DNA from: Bartonella apihabitans
Lineage (GTDB): Bacteria; Pseudomonadota; Alphaproteobacteria; Rhizobiales; Rhizobiaceae
Direction: 5' to 3'
Assembly (NCBI RefSeq): GCF_030758755.1
Contig: NZ_CP132387.1
Span: forward strand, 1,178,001-1,242,000
DNA length: 64,000 nucleotides
How positions within the stretch are numbered: the stretch's first letter is position 1; every line of letters starts with the position of its first letter. Positions 1-9,642 of this stretch are shown here, piece after piece. The notes under the pieces were generated by a model. The model saw nothing but the letters and a program-made list of their open reading frames with translations. It ran no database searches and was not told the origin of the DNA. The position numbers and the translations under genes were made by a program.

Positions 1-244
1 GTTCGATATTCGGCTTCTTGATCGCTTTATTTTGCGACTTGTCAGACAATGAAGGGTCTTGCACCTTGAGCTGGCTGTTTCCTTCCACCGGTGCTTCATA
101 AACCGGCGCAGGCTTCGACTTTTTGCTGAACAATTCCATCAGATTGTTGATGGCGGAAGCTTGTTCCACGCAAAAAGGCGAAGCATAAAGTACAGAACCG
201 GCGAAAAATGTAAAAACAAGGCGAGAGATTGGTTTTTTCAACAT
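1..244 (-). CDS. Secreted protein, N-terminal part only (runs off the window)
   Basis: The minus strand reads open from an ATG at 244 to the window edge. The first 32 residues look like a Sec signal peptide: a KK/R start, a hydrophobic run and an A-S-A end suitable for signal peptidase I. A segment rich in Lys, Pro and Ser follows. The start reminds me of rhizobial L,D-transpeptidase precursors, but the catalytic domain lies outside the window, so only export is supported. The next gene to the right is divergent. Confidence 0.6.
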   Translation of the reverse strand, partial: MLKKPISRLVFTFFAGSVLYASPFCVEQASAINNLMELFSKKSKPAPVYEAPVEGNSQLKVQDPSLSDKSQNKAIKKPNIE

Positions 245-790
245 TGTCCAGCTTTTCCGAGAAATTACAGCAACCTTTTACAAGATTTTCGTAACCAAGC
301 TGTTAAACCTGAAAAGCTCCCCGCTAATTGTTATGCCTTCTGATGTTTTGTTCGTCCTCCTGAAAAGGCTTCAGGATTCCTATCGAGCTTCGCCTTTGTC
401 ACGACACTTTAAAAAAACGTCGCAAATTGAAGCAGTATGTTGGATAAAAAAACACTTCTCCTCACACAAAAACTTCCGGAATATTTTATTCCCCTGTCTC
501 CAAATGCTTCTTTCATCGATTTTTTCTAACCTTTCCAGTGTGTTAGAGTAATTATTATGCTTTCGGGGCCAGGCGGTCTTCAAACAGGTATAAAAGAAAA
601 CAAAAACTTGTTATGGCATTTCTGTCGACTTTGAAGAATGCTTCCATTAAAATCCGTCGGCAATTTAATGCTCTATATCCTGCGGTCGAAATGTTCGAAT
701 AAAGCTACGCATTGGATCAAAAAAGGTCATAGAGTGTTTTGTCATGTGTGTATGACAATGTGATAGGAACGAGGACGCAGAGTTAAATCA
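245..790. other. Gene-free divergent intergenic region
   Basis: These 546 bp lie between the divergent secreted-protein gene and mobA. Short open frames exist on both strands, but none has a convincing start or recognisable product. The sequence is AT-rich. The only structure I can point to is the inverted repeat at 739-758, close to mobA. Confidence 0.5.
739..758. promoter_or_regulatory. Inverted repeat upstream of mobA
   Basis: A perfect 7-bp inverted repeat, TTGTCAT and ATGACAA, is separated by GTGTGT and lies 32 bp before the mobA start. Its size and position suit an operator. The regulator is unknown. Confidence 0.35.
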
Positions 791-1402
791 ATGAAAATTC
801 TGGGTTTGATATTGGCCGGCGGTCATTCCTCCCGAATGGGACAGGATAAGGCAGGTTTGAAATTTGGCGGGAAGACCTTTGCGGAAAATCAGCTTGAGAT
901 ATTGGTAAAGCACCATTTTCCCGTCGCAATAAGCTCCAATACCCAAGTAAACACCGACATCGACATACCTGTTCTTCTCGACCCGCCCGAGGTTAAATAT
1001 GCCGGTCCGCTTGCGGGTATATATGCCGGGCTCCAATATGCTTCTGCAAATGATTACCAATTTGTACTTACAATGCCGGTTGACTGCCCGATCATACCGG
1101 ATGAATATTTTGTTAAAATGACTTCAGCAGTCGATGCTACGACTTCTCTCAGGATTGCCTCCACACCATCGGGGTTGCAACCAACTTTTGCCCTGTGGGC
1201 AACAAAGCTTCAATCCGACCTTCTCAAATTTTTGACAGGTTCCGAAAACAAAAGCATCCGCTCATTCGCTTTCGCTCACAATGTGTCTATAGTGCGGTTT
1301 GACAATGTCTATAGCGAAGGTGCATTCTTCAACGTCAACACAGCTGAAGATTATCAATATCTGCAGGAAAATTTCGGGATAAAAGATGAAAAACAATCTT
1401 AA
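791..1402 (+). CDS. mobA: Molybdenum cofactor guanylyltransferase MobA
   Basis: MobA transfers GMP from GTP to molybdopterin to make the guanine-dinucleotide cofactor used by DMSO-reductase-type enzymes. The N-terminus shows the family signature LAGG (residues 8-11) followed by RMGQDK (15-20), which binds the GTP phosphates. The metal-binding segment MPVDCP lies near residue 98. The 203-residue length is normal for the family. The gene overlaps mobB by 17 bp, so the two are probably translationally coupled. Confidence 0.93.
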   Translation: MKILGLILAGGHSSRMGQDKAGLKFGGKTFAENQLEILVKHHFPVAISSNTQVNTDIDIPVLLDPPEVKYAGPLAGIYAGLQYASANDYQFVLTMPVDCPIIPDEYFVKMTSAVDATTSLRIASTPSGLQPTFALWATKLQSDLLKFLTGSENKSIRSFAFAHNVSIVRFDNVYSEGAFFNVNTAEDYQYLQENFGIKDEKQS

Positions 1403-1913
1403 AGTTTTTGGTGTAACCGGCTGGAAAAACAATGGAAAGACCACCATGGTGGTGCGCCTCGTTGAAGAATTGACGTCGCGCGGCTACAAGATTTCGACCG
1501 TTAAACACGCTCATCATGATTTTGATATTGATCATGAAAATACAGATTCATGGCGTCATCGCAAATCCGGCGCTCAGGAAGTTGCGGTCGTATCATCGCG
1601 CCGTTTTGCACTTATCCACGAAAACAAGACAGAAGAGGAAACGCCACTCTCTACCATTCTGGACCTTCTATCTCCTTGCGATCTGGTCATAGTCGAAGGA
1701 TATAAACATGATAAGCATGATAAGCTGGAAGTTCGCCGCAAAGGTGGCAAAATTGGCGAACCTCTCAATAAATCGGATCCGCATATTGTCGCTATTGCGT
1801 CGGATGAGCCCGTCGCAGAAAAGCATTTGCCTTATTTCAACATCGATGATGTAGCAGCAATTGCCGATTTTATTGTTAAACATATGAAACTGGAACAAAA
1901 GCAAGAGGCATAG
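1386..1913 (+). CDS. mobB: Molybdopterin-guanine dinucleotide biosynthesis adaptor MobB
   Basis: MobB is a small GTP-binding P-loop protein that assists MobA in cofactor maturation. Residues 9-20 form the Walker A region (GVTGWKNNGKTT), and the family segment KHAHHDFDID follows around residues 39-48. The 175-residue length fits. The gene starts inside the end of mobA and stops just before the next gene, so the three may share a transcript. Confidence 0.92.
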   Translation: MKNNLKVFGVTGWKNNGKTTMVVRLVEELTSRGYKISTVKHAHHDFDIDHENTDSWRHRKSGAQEVAVVSSRRFALIHENKTEEETPLSTILDLLSPCDLVIVEGYKHDKHDKLEVRRKGGKIGEPLNKSDPHIVAIASDEPVAEKHLPYFNIDDVAAIADFIVKHMKLEQKQEA

Positions 1914-1914
1914 A

Positions 1915-2538
1915 ATGCTCGTACTTTGGGGGCGCCCTACGTCTAGCAATGTAAAAAAAGTTCTTTGGACTCTCGAAGAAGTCGGGCTCGATTATCAATA
2001 TATCAAAGCTGGCGGCGCATATGGTGGATTGGATACACCCGAGTTTTTAGCGCTTAATCCAAATGGATTGGTTCCCACAATCAAGGATGACGATCTGGTT
2101 CTTTGGGAATCCAACACAATTGTGCGCTACCTTGCTGCCCGTTATGGCAAGGGGGTGTTGTGGATTGAAGACTGTGGGAAACGTGCTGCCGCTGAAAAAT
2201 GGATGGATTGGACAATGGGGACATTGTTTACGCCATTTGTAGATCTCTTGATGAATGTTGTTCGCCTTGCTCCCGAAAAGCGCGACTCCCGAAAAGTTGT
2301 CGAGGCTGTAGACAAGTTCGAAAAAGGACTTGCGATCATGGATGGCGAGCTGAAAAAGCAGCCTTTCCTTTCAGGAGAGAATTTGGGCATCGGTGACATT
2401 ATCCCCGGCGTTTTCGTTTATTATTATTATGCTATGGATTTGCCACGTAAAAACAAGTTTGCCCATGTCGAATCCTGGTATCAAAAATTACAAACACGCC
2501 CCGGATATAAAAAACATGTCATGATTCCAATCAGCTAA
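1915..2538 (+). CDS. Glutathione S-transferase family protein
   Basis: This is a 207-residue cytosolic GST-fold protein. The N-terminal thioredoxin-like domain begins with a short strand and GRPTSSNVKKV, where the catalytic Ser/Cys normally sits. The ES-N-TIVRYLA segment near residue 65 is the typical glutathione-binding turn. The all-helical C-terminal domain follows. The gene begins 1 bp after mobB. The substrate cannot be predicted, and the link to cofactor synthesis may be only positional. Confidence 0.88.
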   Translation: MLVLWGRPTSSNVKKVLWTLEEVGLDYQYIKAGGAYGGLDTPEFLALNPNGLVPTIKDDDLVLWESNTIVRYLAARYGKGVLWIEDCGKRAAAEKWMDWTMGTLFTPFVDLLMNVVRLAPEKRDSRKVVEAVDKFEKGLAIMDGELKKQPFLSGENLGIGDIIPGVFVYYYYAMDLPRKNKFAHVESWYQKLQTRPGYKKHVMIPIS

Positions 2539-2591
2539 AGATTGAGTCGCATTGGTCGATTCATCATGCTGACCACGTGAATAATAAATCT

Positions 2592-3127
2592 ATGATCCGA
2601 CGAAATATCAACCTATTGGATATTGTTGTGGCAGTGGTCGTTGTGGCCACTGCACTCTATCTCTATTTTTCGAGCGCTAAAAAGACTTCTGTCGAGGAAG
2701 ACCTGTCTTTGCCCCCGAAAAAGTCGAAATCGTTCATGGCATCCCGCGGCTCTCGGACGGTGATTCGTTACATCTCCAAGGCGTAAAAGTCCGGCTTTTA
2801 GGGATTGATGCGCCCGAACTCCACCAATTTTGTAATAAAGATGGTGCCTCTTACCCTTGTGGTGAATTGGCCAAACAACATCTTGAAAGCTTGATAAACG
2901 GAAATGAAATAAGTTGTACGTCAACGAAAACAGATAAATACAACCGCTTATTGGCGAAATGCTATTCAGGAGACCGTGAGCTCAATCGTGAAATGGTAAA
3001 AGATGGCTGGGCGGTTAGCTATTACGACTATAAGCAAGAAGAAGCGGATGCGCGAAAACAAAAGCTCGGTATCTGGTCTGGCACATTCGAGTGGCCACAC
3101 ACATGGCGCCGTGCTCATCCACGCTGA
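2592..3127 (+). pseudogene. Membrane-anchored thermonuclease-like protein, frameshifted
   Basis: An N-terminal frame encodes one membrane segment (LLDIVVAVVVVATALYLYF) and then runs into another sequence. The staphylococcal-nuclease domain lies in the -1 frame from about 2702 to the stop at 3127. It keeps the Arg of VRLLGID, the Glu of PEL and the Arg of NRLLAK, matching the SNase catalytic set. Adding one C to the C5 run at 2712-2716 joins the frames into about 178 residues. The alternative is a GTG start at 2577. A genuine one-base deletion or a sequencing error would look the same. Confidence 0.75.
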
Positions 3128-3887
3128 TTTTTAACAAATAGGCGCTTGTTTTTCCCAATCCTTAACGAATTTGACTTTGCCGATTTTTCTCGTTCGCTAT
3201 GTAAATACTGATCGGACAAATCAGCTTGTTTTTAGGCAGAACTTCCCATCCCAAAATAAAGTCGTTAGGTCACATCAATCTCGCTGAGTTCGTTTATGAT
3301 TTTAAGAATATTTGCCAACTCATCCCACTTTTAGCCCGAGGCTTTCTATCTTCTTCGTTGCTTTCGAAAACAGCACACAGTGTTGATATGGCTTGAATTG
3401 ACGTAATTTTTGCACGCGGTTCGAATAACGTTTGTTATAAAGAAAACCGCATACTGACGTTATAATTTTAATTTATGATTTTCTGTCTTTAATAGATAGC
3501 CGTTTTATTCAAGGTTCGTTTATTTCGGCAATTTGAAAAGTTAAAAAAGACTTCTGCGATATAAAAATATTAATTGGAACCTTCCGTAACAGAAAAACGA
3601 ATTATATCTATTTCAAATCCCCTTACACGTTTTCGCCTCCCGACTTTTTCTCCCAGAGGCTTAAGCCTTTCGGCTTTTTTAAAAATTTTCCTTAAAATTT
3701 CACATCTTTCGTTAAATCCGAGCTGTTTCATCGGTTCTACCGGAAAATCCCGTCTGTCTATTTCTGTAAAACGGAACGTAGAGCGCTCATGCATTTCACT
3801 TGCATTTAAGAAACTTCAATGAAGTCCTTTCAAACCACATATCGAATAGACCGTTGCAGGACTATTTGGACCGGATATATTGGTTTC
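3128..3887. other. Gene-poor intergenic region
   Basis: About 690-760 bp of AT-rich sequence without a recognisable gene. A 74-codon minus-strand frame (3570-3794, Lys/Arg-rich) is open but has no good ribosome-binding site and matches no family I know. I see no RNA gene or repeat here. Confidence 0.45.
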
Positions 3888-4535
3888 ATGATGAACAGAT
3901 CAAGCAAAGCAAATTTATCCGAAATAGAAAAACTCGACAGTGAAATAGCAGCTTGCCGGATATGTTATGACAAGCCGTTATTCATGCCACCATTGCCGCA
4001 CGAGCCTCGCCCTGTAGCCTATCTCTCGTCGACAGCCCGCATTGTTATAGCCGGTCAAGCGCCCGGAATGCGTGTTCATAACACGGGCATACCATTTAAC
4101 GATCCGTCCGGCGACCGTTTGCGTGAATGGCTTGGAGTTGGTCGGGAATGCTTTTATGATAAAAGCAAATTCGCCATTATCCCCATGGGATTTTGTTTTC
4201 CCGGTTACAGCAAAACGAAAAGCGACCTACCTCCCCGTAAAGAATGTCGTCTGACCTGGCATGACCGGATTTTTGCAGCAATGCCACAAATCGAACTTGT
4301 TATCGCCATTGGCGGTTATGCCCAAAAATATCACATTCACAATCTTGATAAAAAATCTGTAACAGAAATGGTAAAAGATTGGAAAAATATTCTAACAATT
4401 CAACAAGCTAAAGGGTATCACGTTCTTCCCCTCCCCCACCCTTCGTGGCGAAATACTCATTGGATAAAAAACAATCCTTGGTTCGAAAGTGAATTACTAC
4501 CAACACTCAAAACACTGGTCGCGCGTTACATATGA
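3888..4535 (+). CDS. Uracil-DNA glycosylase family protein
   Basis: The protein belongs to the uracil-DNA glycosylase superfamily, which removes uracil from DNA. The N-terminal CRIC segment is followed by the GQAPG motif (the water-activating loop) and the C-terminal HPSW motif (the DNA-intercalating loop). It lacks the four-cysteine iron-sulfur set of family 4, so it probably belongs to the smaller YgfJ/family-5-like group. Two ATGs at 3888/3891 give a start close to the conserved region. An upstream ATG at 3819 would add 23 residues without family similarity. Confidence 0.8.
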   Translation: MMNRSSKANLSEIEKLDSEIAACRICYDKPLFMPPLPHEPRPVAYLSSTARIVIAGQAPGMRVHNTGIPFNDPSGDRLREWLGVGRECFYDKSKFAIIPMGFCFPGYSKTKSDLPPRKECRLTWHDRIFAAMPQIELVIAIGGYAQKYHIHNLDKKSVTEMVKDWKNILTIQQAKGYHVLPLPHPSWRNTHWIKNNPWFESELLPTLKTLVARYI

Positions 4536-4634
4536 TAAATTGTAGAATAATTTTTATTTACTACTATTAAAAAGGATTTGTTTTTTATATAAAGTGTTTG
4601 ATGCTTACTGTACTAACTTTTTTTGGATGTCATA

Positions 4635-5120
4635 ATGGATCGTCTTGATAGGAAAATTCTTCGTCTTTTGCAGGAGGACGCAACACTTGCGGTCGCTGAT
4701 ATCGCAAAAAAAGTGGGCCTTTCGACAACGCCTTGTTGGCGTCGAATTCAGAAACTGGAGGAAGATGGCGTTATTCAGCGCCGTGTTGCTATCCTTTCGC
4801 CAGAGAAGGTCAATACGCGGGTCACGGTATTTGTATCGGTAAGAACCGGTGCCCATAATCATGAATGGTTAAAAAGATTTTCGGAAGTTGTTCACGCATT
4901 TCCCGAGGTCGTTGAGTTTTATCGCATGAGTGGAGATGTCGATTACCTTTTGCGTGTTGTGGTACCGGATATTGCAGCCTATGATGTTTTTTACAAAAAA
5001 CTGATCGCAAAAATCGACATCAGAGATGTATCCTCTGCCTTTGCCATGGAGCAGATAAAATATACAACCGAACTACCGCTTGATTACATGGTATTAGAGA
5101 AAGAAGTAAACCATCTTTAG
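4635..5120 (+). CDS. Lrp/AsnC family transcriptional regulator
   Basis: An N-terminal winged helix (DRLDRKILRLLQ, then a recognition helix GLSTTPCWRRIQKLEEDGVI) is followed by a C-terminal ligand-binding AsnC domain. The 161-residue length is standard. I chose the ATG at 4635 because family members begin with a short Met-Asp-x-x-Asp start; a TTG at 4623 is also possible. The gene ends 2 bp before thiM, so it could be co-transcribed with thiM, although the effector is unknown. Confidence 0.9.
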   Translation: MDRLDRKILRLLQEDATLAVADIAKKVGLSTTPCWRRIQKLEEDGVIQRRVAILSPEKVNTRVTVFVSVRTGAHNHEWLKRFSEVVHAFPEVVEFYRMSGDVDYLLRVVVPDIAAYDVFYKKLIAKIDIRDVSSAFAMEQIKYTTELPLDYMVLEKEVNHL

Positions 5121-5122
5121 GA

Positions 5123-5946
5123 ATGTCCATTGAAATTGATAAACGGCTGAGCCTTAATAATTTGAGGGCAAAATGCCCTCTTGTTCAATGTCTGACCAAT
5201 GAAGTGGCAATGAACTTTTGCGCTAATGTACTTAACGCATTAGGTGCCTCTCCGGTAATGTCATTTTCACCCGACGAAGCGGCCGAATTTGTGGATAACG
5301 CTGATGCGGTAACCACAAATATCGGCACATTAACACGTGAAAAATATGCCGGCATACGACTGGTTATGGAACGCGCAAAGGTACTGGGTAAGCCTGTTGT
5401 GTTCGACCCGGTCGCCCAGTTTGCAACGTCCTTCAGAAAAAATGCCACAAAACATCTTCTTGAATTGTCCCCTCAAGTAATAAGAGGCAATGCATCGGAA
5501 ATTATCGCATTTACCGCAAAAACCAGCGCACACGGTGTCGATGCCCATGCCGAAGGGGAAAGTCGCTTCAATGCAGCAATTGAAGCTGCAAAACAAACAA
5601 AAACTGTGATTGCTATGTCTGGCAAAACCGATTTTATAACCGATGGTAATGAGCACATAATAGTCGAAGGTGGAAACAGTTTGATGTCCAAGGTTTCGGC
5701 TTGTGGATGTGCTCTTACATGCGTGACAGGTGCATTTATCGCGCTCGCGCCTGACCAGGCTCTAAAAGCTACTGTGAAAGCATTTGCTACCTTTTCGGCA
5801 GCCGGAGCAATTGCCGGTCATCAGGCTAAACGGCCGGTAGTTTTGTGCCCCTTTTTATTGATGCACTTGCCGAACTGGATGACCAAACGGTTGATAGATC
5901 TGTTTCAATCCGTCCTTGGCAAAATGACGGGATAGCAGAAGATTAG
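5123..5946 (+). pseudogene. thiM: Hydroxyethylthiazole kinase ThiM, C-terminus frameshifted
   Basis: ThiM phosphorylates hydroxyethylthiazole in thiamine salvage. The N-terminal segment CPLVQCLTNEVAMNF, the substrate region GNASEI and the active-site segment SACGCALT are intact. After residue 238 the annotated frame no longer matches the family. The -1 frame instead encodes the expected tail beginning GSFVPLFIDALAELD and stops at 5946. One extra G at the GG pair 5836-5837 would restore about 274 residues. As written, the frame ends at 5935 with a foreign tail. A sequencing error is a good alternative. Confidence 0.85.
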
Positions 5947-5948
5947 TA

Positions 5949-6974
5949 TCAGATTTTAATTCCTGCCTGTTCAAAGGTTGCCATTTGCGAATGTGTGAGA
6001 ACGGCTGCTTTGACAACACCTGCTGCAATTGCGGCTCCGGTTCCCTCGCCCAATCTCATTCCGAGATCAAGAAGCGGTTTTTTACCTATTTTATCTAACA
6101 GGCGGCGATGCGCCGGTTCTGCCGAAACATGCCCTGCAATGCAATGATCAAGAGCGTGCGGGTTAATCTTATGCAAAATTGCCGCCGCCGATGTGACAAC
6201 AAAGCCATCAAGTATGACGGGAATTTTTTCCATGCGCGCTGCAAGAATAGCACCCATCATGGCTGCTATTTCACGACCGCCAAGACGACGCATAACCTCA
6301 AACGGATCTTCGAGATGATCTTTATGAAGTTCGACTGCCTTCTTCACCGCCGCAATCTTGCGCCGGTAATAATCGCCCTTGGAACCCGTGCCCGGCCCTG
6401 TCCATTCTTCGGCCTTTCCGCCAAAGAGAGCCAGAGAAATTGCCGAAGCAATTGTTGTATTGCCAATTCCCATTTCGCCCAAACACAACAAATCGGTACC
6501 ACCGGCAATTGATTCCATGCCGAAAGCCATTGTTGCGGCTGCGCCGCGCATATCCATCGCAGCGTCCTTGGTAATATCCATCGTCGGATAGTCCAGAGCA
6601 AGGTCGAAGATCTTCAACCCCAGATCGTAAGCGATACATATCTGGTTAATAGCAGCACCGCCGGCGGCAAAATTTTCAACCATCTGCTGGGTAACTGCAC
6701 GTGGCACAGGCGTAACATTTTCATCTGTAACACCATGGTTTCCGGCAAATACCGCAACCAGAGGCCTAGTAACAAGCGGCTTTTCCTTGCCTCTCCAACC
6801 AGCGTACCAAAGCGCAATATCCTCGAGCCTTCCCAAAGAACCTTCCGGCTTTGTAAGCTCCGACTGACGCTTTCTGGCCAACCTTATGGCGTTTTCATCG
6901 GGATCCGGCAAACTGTTCAATAAAGCACGAAAATCATCAAAAGGACTGGAAGCTGTCACAAAAACACCTGTCAA
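5949..6974 (-). CDS. cobT: Nicotinate-nucleotide-dimethylbenzimidazole phosphoribosyltransferase CobT
   Basis: CobT makes alpha-ribazole phosphate from nicotinate mononucleotide and dimethylbenzimidazole, building the lower ligand of cobalamin. The 341-residue protein has the N-terminal KPEGSLGRLE segment, the GNHGVT loop and the C-terminal GEGTGAA motif containing the catalytic Glu. It is divergent from cobS with only 80 bp between them. I see no cobalamin riboswitch in that gap. Confidence 0.95.
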   Translation of the reverse strand: MTGVFVTASSPFDDFRALLNSLPDPDENAIRLARKRQSELTKPEGSLGRLEDIALWYAGWRGKEKPLVTRPLVAVFAGNHGVTDENVTPVPRAVTQQMVENFAAGGAAINQICIAYDLGLKIFDLALDYPTMDITKDAAMDMRGAAATMAFGMESIAGGTDLLCLGEMGIGNTTIASAISLALFGGKAEEWTGPGTGSKGDYYRRKIAAVKKAVELHKDHLEDPFEVMRRLGGREIAAMMGAILAARMEKIPVILDGFVVTSAAAILHKINPHALDHCIAGHVSAEPAHRRLLDKIGKKPLLDLGMRLGEGTGAAIAAGVVKAAVLTHSQMATFEQAGIKI

Positions 6975-7054
6975 ACAAAAAAGAACAAATAGAATCTCAT
7001 TAACGACTGTTCTATAAGCAATTTGAAATCACTTTAACAGGAGTAACAGAAAAC

Positions 7055-7825
7055 TTGTGCGATTTTCTTGGCCCATTAATGCGTTCATTAGGCTTTCTTA
7101 CCCGTTTGCCTATAAATAGCCATTGGTTTTCGCCTGAGCATAAGATTTCCGAAGACGCCCATTTTTTCCCCATTGCGGGCTTGATTATAGGCTTCATTTC
7201 CTCATTGTGTCTCGCATTGGTTCACTTGGCGGGGTTTAATGAATGGATTTCTGCGACCTTATCCGTGCTGCTCACAATTATCATAACCGGCGCACTCCAT
7301 GAAGACGGGCTTGCTGATGTTGGAGATGCCTTTTTCGTAGCAAAAGAAAGAGAAGAACGCCTGAAAATAATGAAGGATTCGCGTATCGGAACCTACGGAA
7401 CGGTTGCTTTATTATTTTCAATCCTCTTGAGAATAGAACTTATATCGTCAATTTTGGTCAATCTTGGCCTTTATGCGGCGTTCATTGCTCTTATGGTCAC
7501 CGAAGCGGTAAGCCGAGGTGGAATGGTATGGTTCTGGACAAGACTTCCTCTTGCACGCAAGAATGGTACTGCAGCCGCTGCCGGAGAACCTTCCCCCGTT
7601 ACTTTACGCAAAACATTGACAATTACAGCAATTATTTTGCTTGTCGCTGGCCTATTTTCGTTCGGGCTTATTTGGATGATCGTTTCTATTGTTGTTCTAT
7701 GCTTGTTTGTTTACGTTTTTTCCTTACAGTGTCTCAAGCGTATTGGTGGTTATACCGGTGACACTCTGGGAGCGATCGAACAATGTCTTGCCATTATTTT
7801 ATTGGCCACAATAAATCTTTTCTAA
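7055..7825 (+). CDS. cobS: Adenosylcobinamide-GDP ribazoletransferase CobS
   Basis: CobS is a membrane enzyme that joins adenosylcobinamide-GDP to alpha-ribazole. The family signature HEDGLADVGDAF, with its metal-binding acidic residues, lies near residue 83, and several hydrophobic membrane segments follow. The 256-residue length is normal. The likely start is the TTG at 7055, placed about 11 bp after an AGGAG; the ATG at 7079 is the alternative. Together with cobT it indicates at least late cobalamin assembly or salvage. Confidence 0.93.
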   Translation: MCDFLGPLMRSLGFLTRLPINSHWFSPEHKISEDAHFFPIAGLIIGFISSLCLALVHLAGFNEWISATLSVLLTIIITGALHEDGLADVGDAFFVAKEREERLKIMKDSRIGTYGTVALLFSILLRIELISSILVNLGLYAAFIALMVTEAVSRGGMVWFWTRLPLARKNGTAAAAGEPSPVTLRKTLTITAIILLVAGLFSFGLIWMIVSIVVLCLFVYVFSLQCLKRIGGYTGDTLGAIEQCLAIILLATINLF

Positions 7826-7864
7826 CGAATGCCACTATTCATTATTGACGAGAGAGAACACGTC

Positions 7865-8554
7865 ATGAAACCACTCTGGTTTATTATCTCTGCTGCTGCT
7901 TTGATTGTCATTTTAATATTGGCATTCGCTGATTTCCAAACTGCCGCAACCGACAAGATTGCCTATTTGGGTTATTATGGAATTTGGGGGCTTGCAGCAA
8001 CGTCGGCATTACTCGGTTCCAAGATCAAATTGACCGATGCACTGCGAAATATCGCAATTTGGTGTGTTATCATTTTTGCACTTATGAGCGTTTACAGTGT
8101 ACGGTACGAATTGCAGGATATAGCACATCGACTAACAGCCGGAATCATTCCGGGAAGCCCTCTTACCCGTTACAATGAAAATGGCAAAACGGTAACTCTT
8201 GAACGCTCGGCAAATGGTCACTTCCAGACCCGTGCTTCGATTAATGGAACAAATTTGAACTTTACGATCGATACCGGCGCTTCCGCAGTGGTTCTTACCT
8301 ATGACGATGCCCTTGCAGCAAATATTGATGTCAACAAACTGGGATTTAATTATTCTGTCGCAACAGCAAACGGGAGCACAAATGCCGCCGCTGTCATTAT
8401 TGATCATATGAAAATCGGTGATATCGAGCGCGATAATGTTCGTGCTCTTGTCAGCCAGCCCGGCGCCTTGTCTGAAAGTTTGCTGGGAATGAGTTTCCTC
8501 AACCGCCTTTCGGGCTATTCAGTGCGTGGCGACCGGCTTATTCTTGCTGATTGA
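7865..8554 (+). CDS. Membrane-anchored retropepsin-like aspartic protease (clan AA)
   Basis: Two or three hydrophobic segments at the N-terminus are followed by a retropepsin-like domain. That domain carries the catalytic IDTGAS motif near residue 130 and the second-half segment LLGMSFLNRL. This is the TIGR02281 type common in alphaproteobacteria. The domain is expected to lie in the periplasm. The ATG at 7865 follows a purine-rich GAGAGAA. The ATG at 7829, just after cobS, would add 12 residues. Its substrate is unknown. Confidence 0.85.
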   Translation: MKPLWFIISAAALIVILILAFADFQTAATDKIAYLGYYGIWGLAATSALLGSKIKLTDALRNIAIWCVIIFALMSVYSVRYELQDIAHRLTAGIIPGSPLTRYNENGKTVTLERSANGHFQTRASINGTNLNFTIDTGASAVVLTYDDALAANIDVNKLGFNYSVATANGSTNAAAVIIDHMKIGDIERDNVRALVSQPGALSESLLGMSFLNRLSGYSVRGDRLILAD

Positions 8555-8623
8555 TAATTATGAAGAACCGCCCATAATGGGCCACCAACATCCTTAGCTC
8601 CTAATGGGTGTTCCTCAAACAAT

Positions 8624-9604
8624 CTATTCGATATAGGAATAAGCTTTACGCAAAATCAAGGAATTCGCCTCCTGATCTGCGGCTTCAGTCGATAGGATTT
8701 GACGCCATTTTTTTGCACCTTTACGACCGGAAAAGAGGCCTATCATGTGGCGCGTAACATGAGAAAGCCTGCCACCGCCTTTAATGTGGCGGTCAGCATA
8801 ATCGCACATTGCATCAATGATTGCACTTTCTGCTAACGGTGCCCGATCGTCATGATAGATTTTGTTGTCAACCTCGCAAAGAATGAAGGGATTATGATAG
8901 ATAGAACGCCCGAGCATTGCCCCGTCGACATGGTTCAAATGATCGGCAGCTTCATCTATTGATTGAATGCCGCCATTTATCCCTATGAAATGACTCTGGT
9001 TTCCCCTCTTCAGATCATAGACACGCTGATAGTCGAGCGGAGGAACATCACGATTTTCTTTCGGACTTAAACCTTTAAGCCAGGCTTTTCGCGCGTGCAC
9101 CCACAAGGCATCGGCTCCACTCTGCCACACAGCATTACTCAAATCATCAAGTGCCGGAAGGATATCCTGTTCGTCGACACCGATACGACATTTGACTGTC
9201 ACCGGAATAGAAACGGCAGATTTCATCTTTTCAACAATGTTGCCGACGAGATCGGGTTGTTCCATAAGACAAGCACCGAACGCACCCGATTGCACCCTAT
9301 CCGAGGGGCAACCAACATTGAGATTTATTTCATCATAACCGAAATCTTCACCAATTTTCGAAGCTTCCGCGAGTTTGTCCGGCGAGGAGCCGCCCAATTG
9401 CAAGGCTACCGGATGTTCACATGCGTCAAACTTCAAAAGCCGGTCTCTATCACCGAAAATTGCAGCATCTGCGACCACCATTTCTGTGTAAAGCAAGGAG
9501 TGCTTCGTTAACAAGCGGTGGAAATAGCGGCAATGCCGGTCAGTCCAATCAAGCATCGGCGCAATCGCGAATTTCGGTTTTTCTGCTCCGTCATAAATTG
9601 ACAT
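8624..9604 (-). CDS. dusA: tRNA-dihydrouridine(20/20a) synthase DusA
   Basis: This FMN enzyme reduces uridines in the D-loop of tRNA. The N-terminal PMLDWTDRHCR segment and the catalytic-cysteine motif NVGCPSDRVQ are present, as is the DusA-specific HARKAWLKGLSPKENR segment. The length of about 326 residues fits DusA rather than DusB or DusC. The ATG at 9604 is preferred over the TTG at 9613. Confidence 0.95.
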   Translation of the reverse strand: MSIYDGAEKPKFAIAPMLDWTDRHCRYFHRLLTKHSLLYTEMVVADAAIFGDRDRLLKFDACEHPVALQLGGSSPDKLAEASKIGEDFGYDEINLNVGCPSDRVQSGAFGACLMEQPDLVGNIVEKMKSAVSIPVTVKCRIGVDEQDILPALDDLSNAVWQSGADALWVHARKAWLKGLSPKENRDVPPLDYQRVYDLKRGNQSHFIGINGGIQSIDEAADHLNHVDGAMLGRSIYHNPFILCEVDNKIYHDDRAPLAESAIIDAMCDYADRHIKGGGRLSHVTRHMIGLFSGRKGAKKWRQILSTEAADQEANSLILRKAYSYIE

Positions 9605-9642
9605 ATTATCCAACGTTCCGCTTTCAATTTTGTCGATATTTA

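Noticed and set aside
3570..3822. Overlapping open frames of 74 and 82 codons on opposite strands between the nuclease and glycosylase genes
   Set aside because: No ribosome-binding site, no family resemblance and low-complexity composition; both are explained by chance in an AT-rich gap.
6975..7054. Cobalamin riboswitch between cobT and cobS
   Set aside because: The gap is only 80 bp, too short for the riboswitch core, and no B12-box-like sequence was seen.
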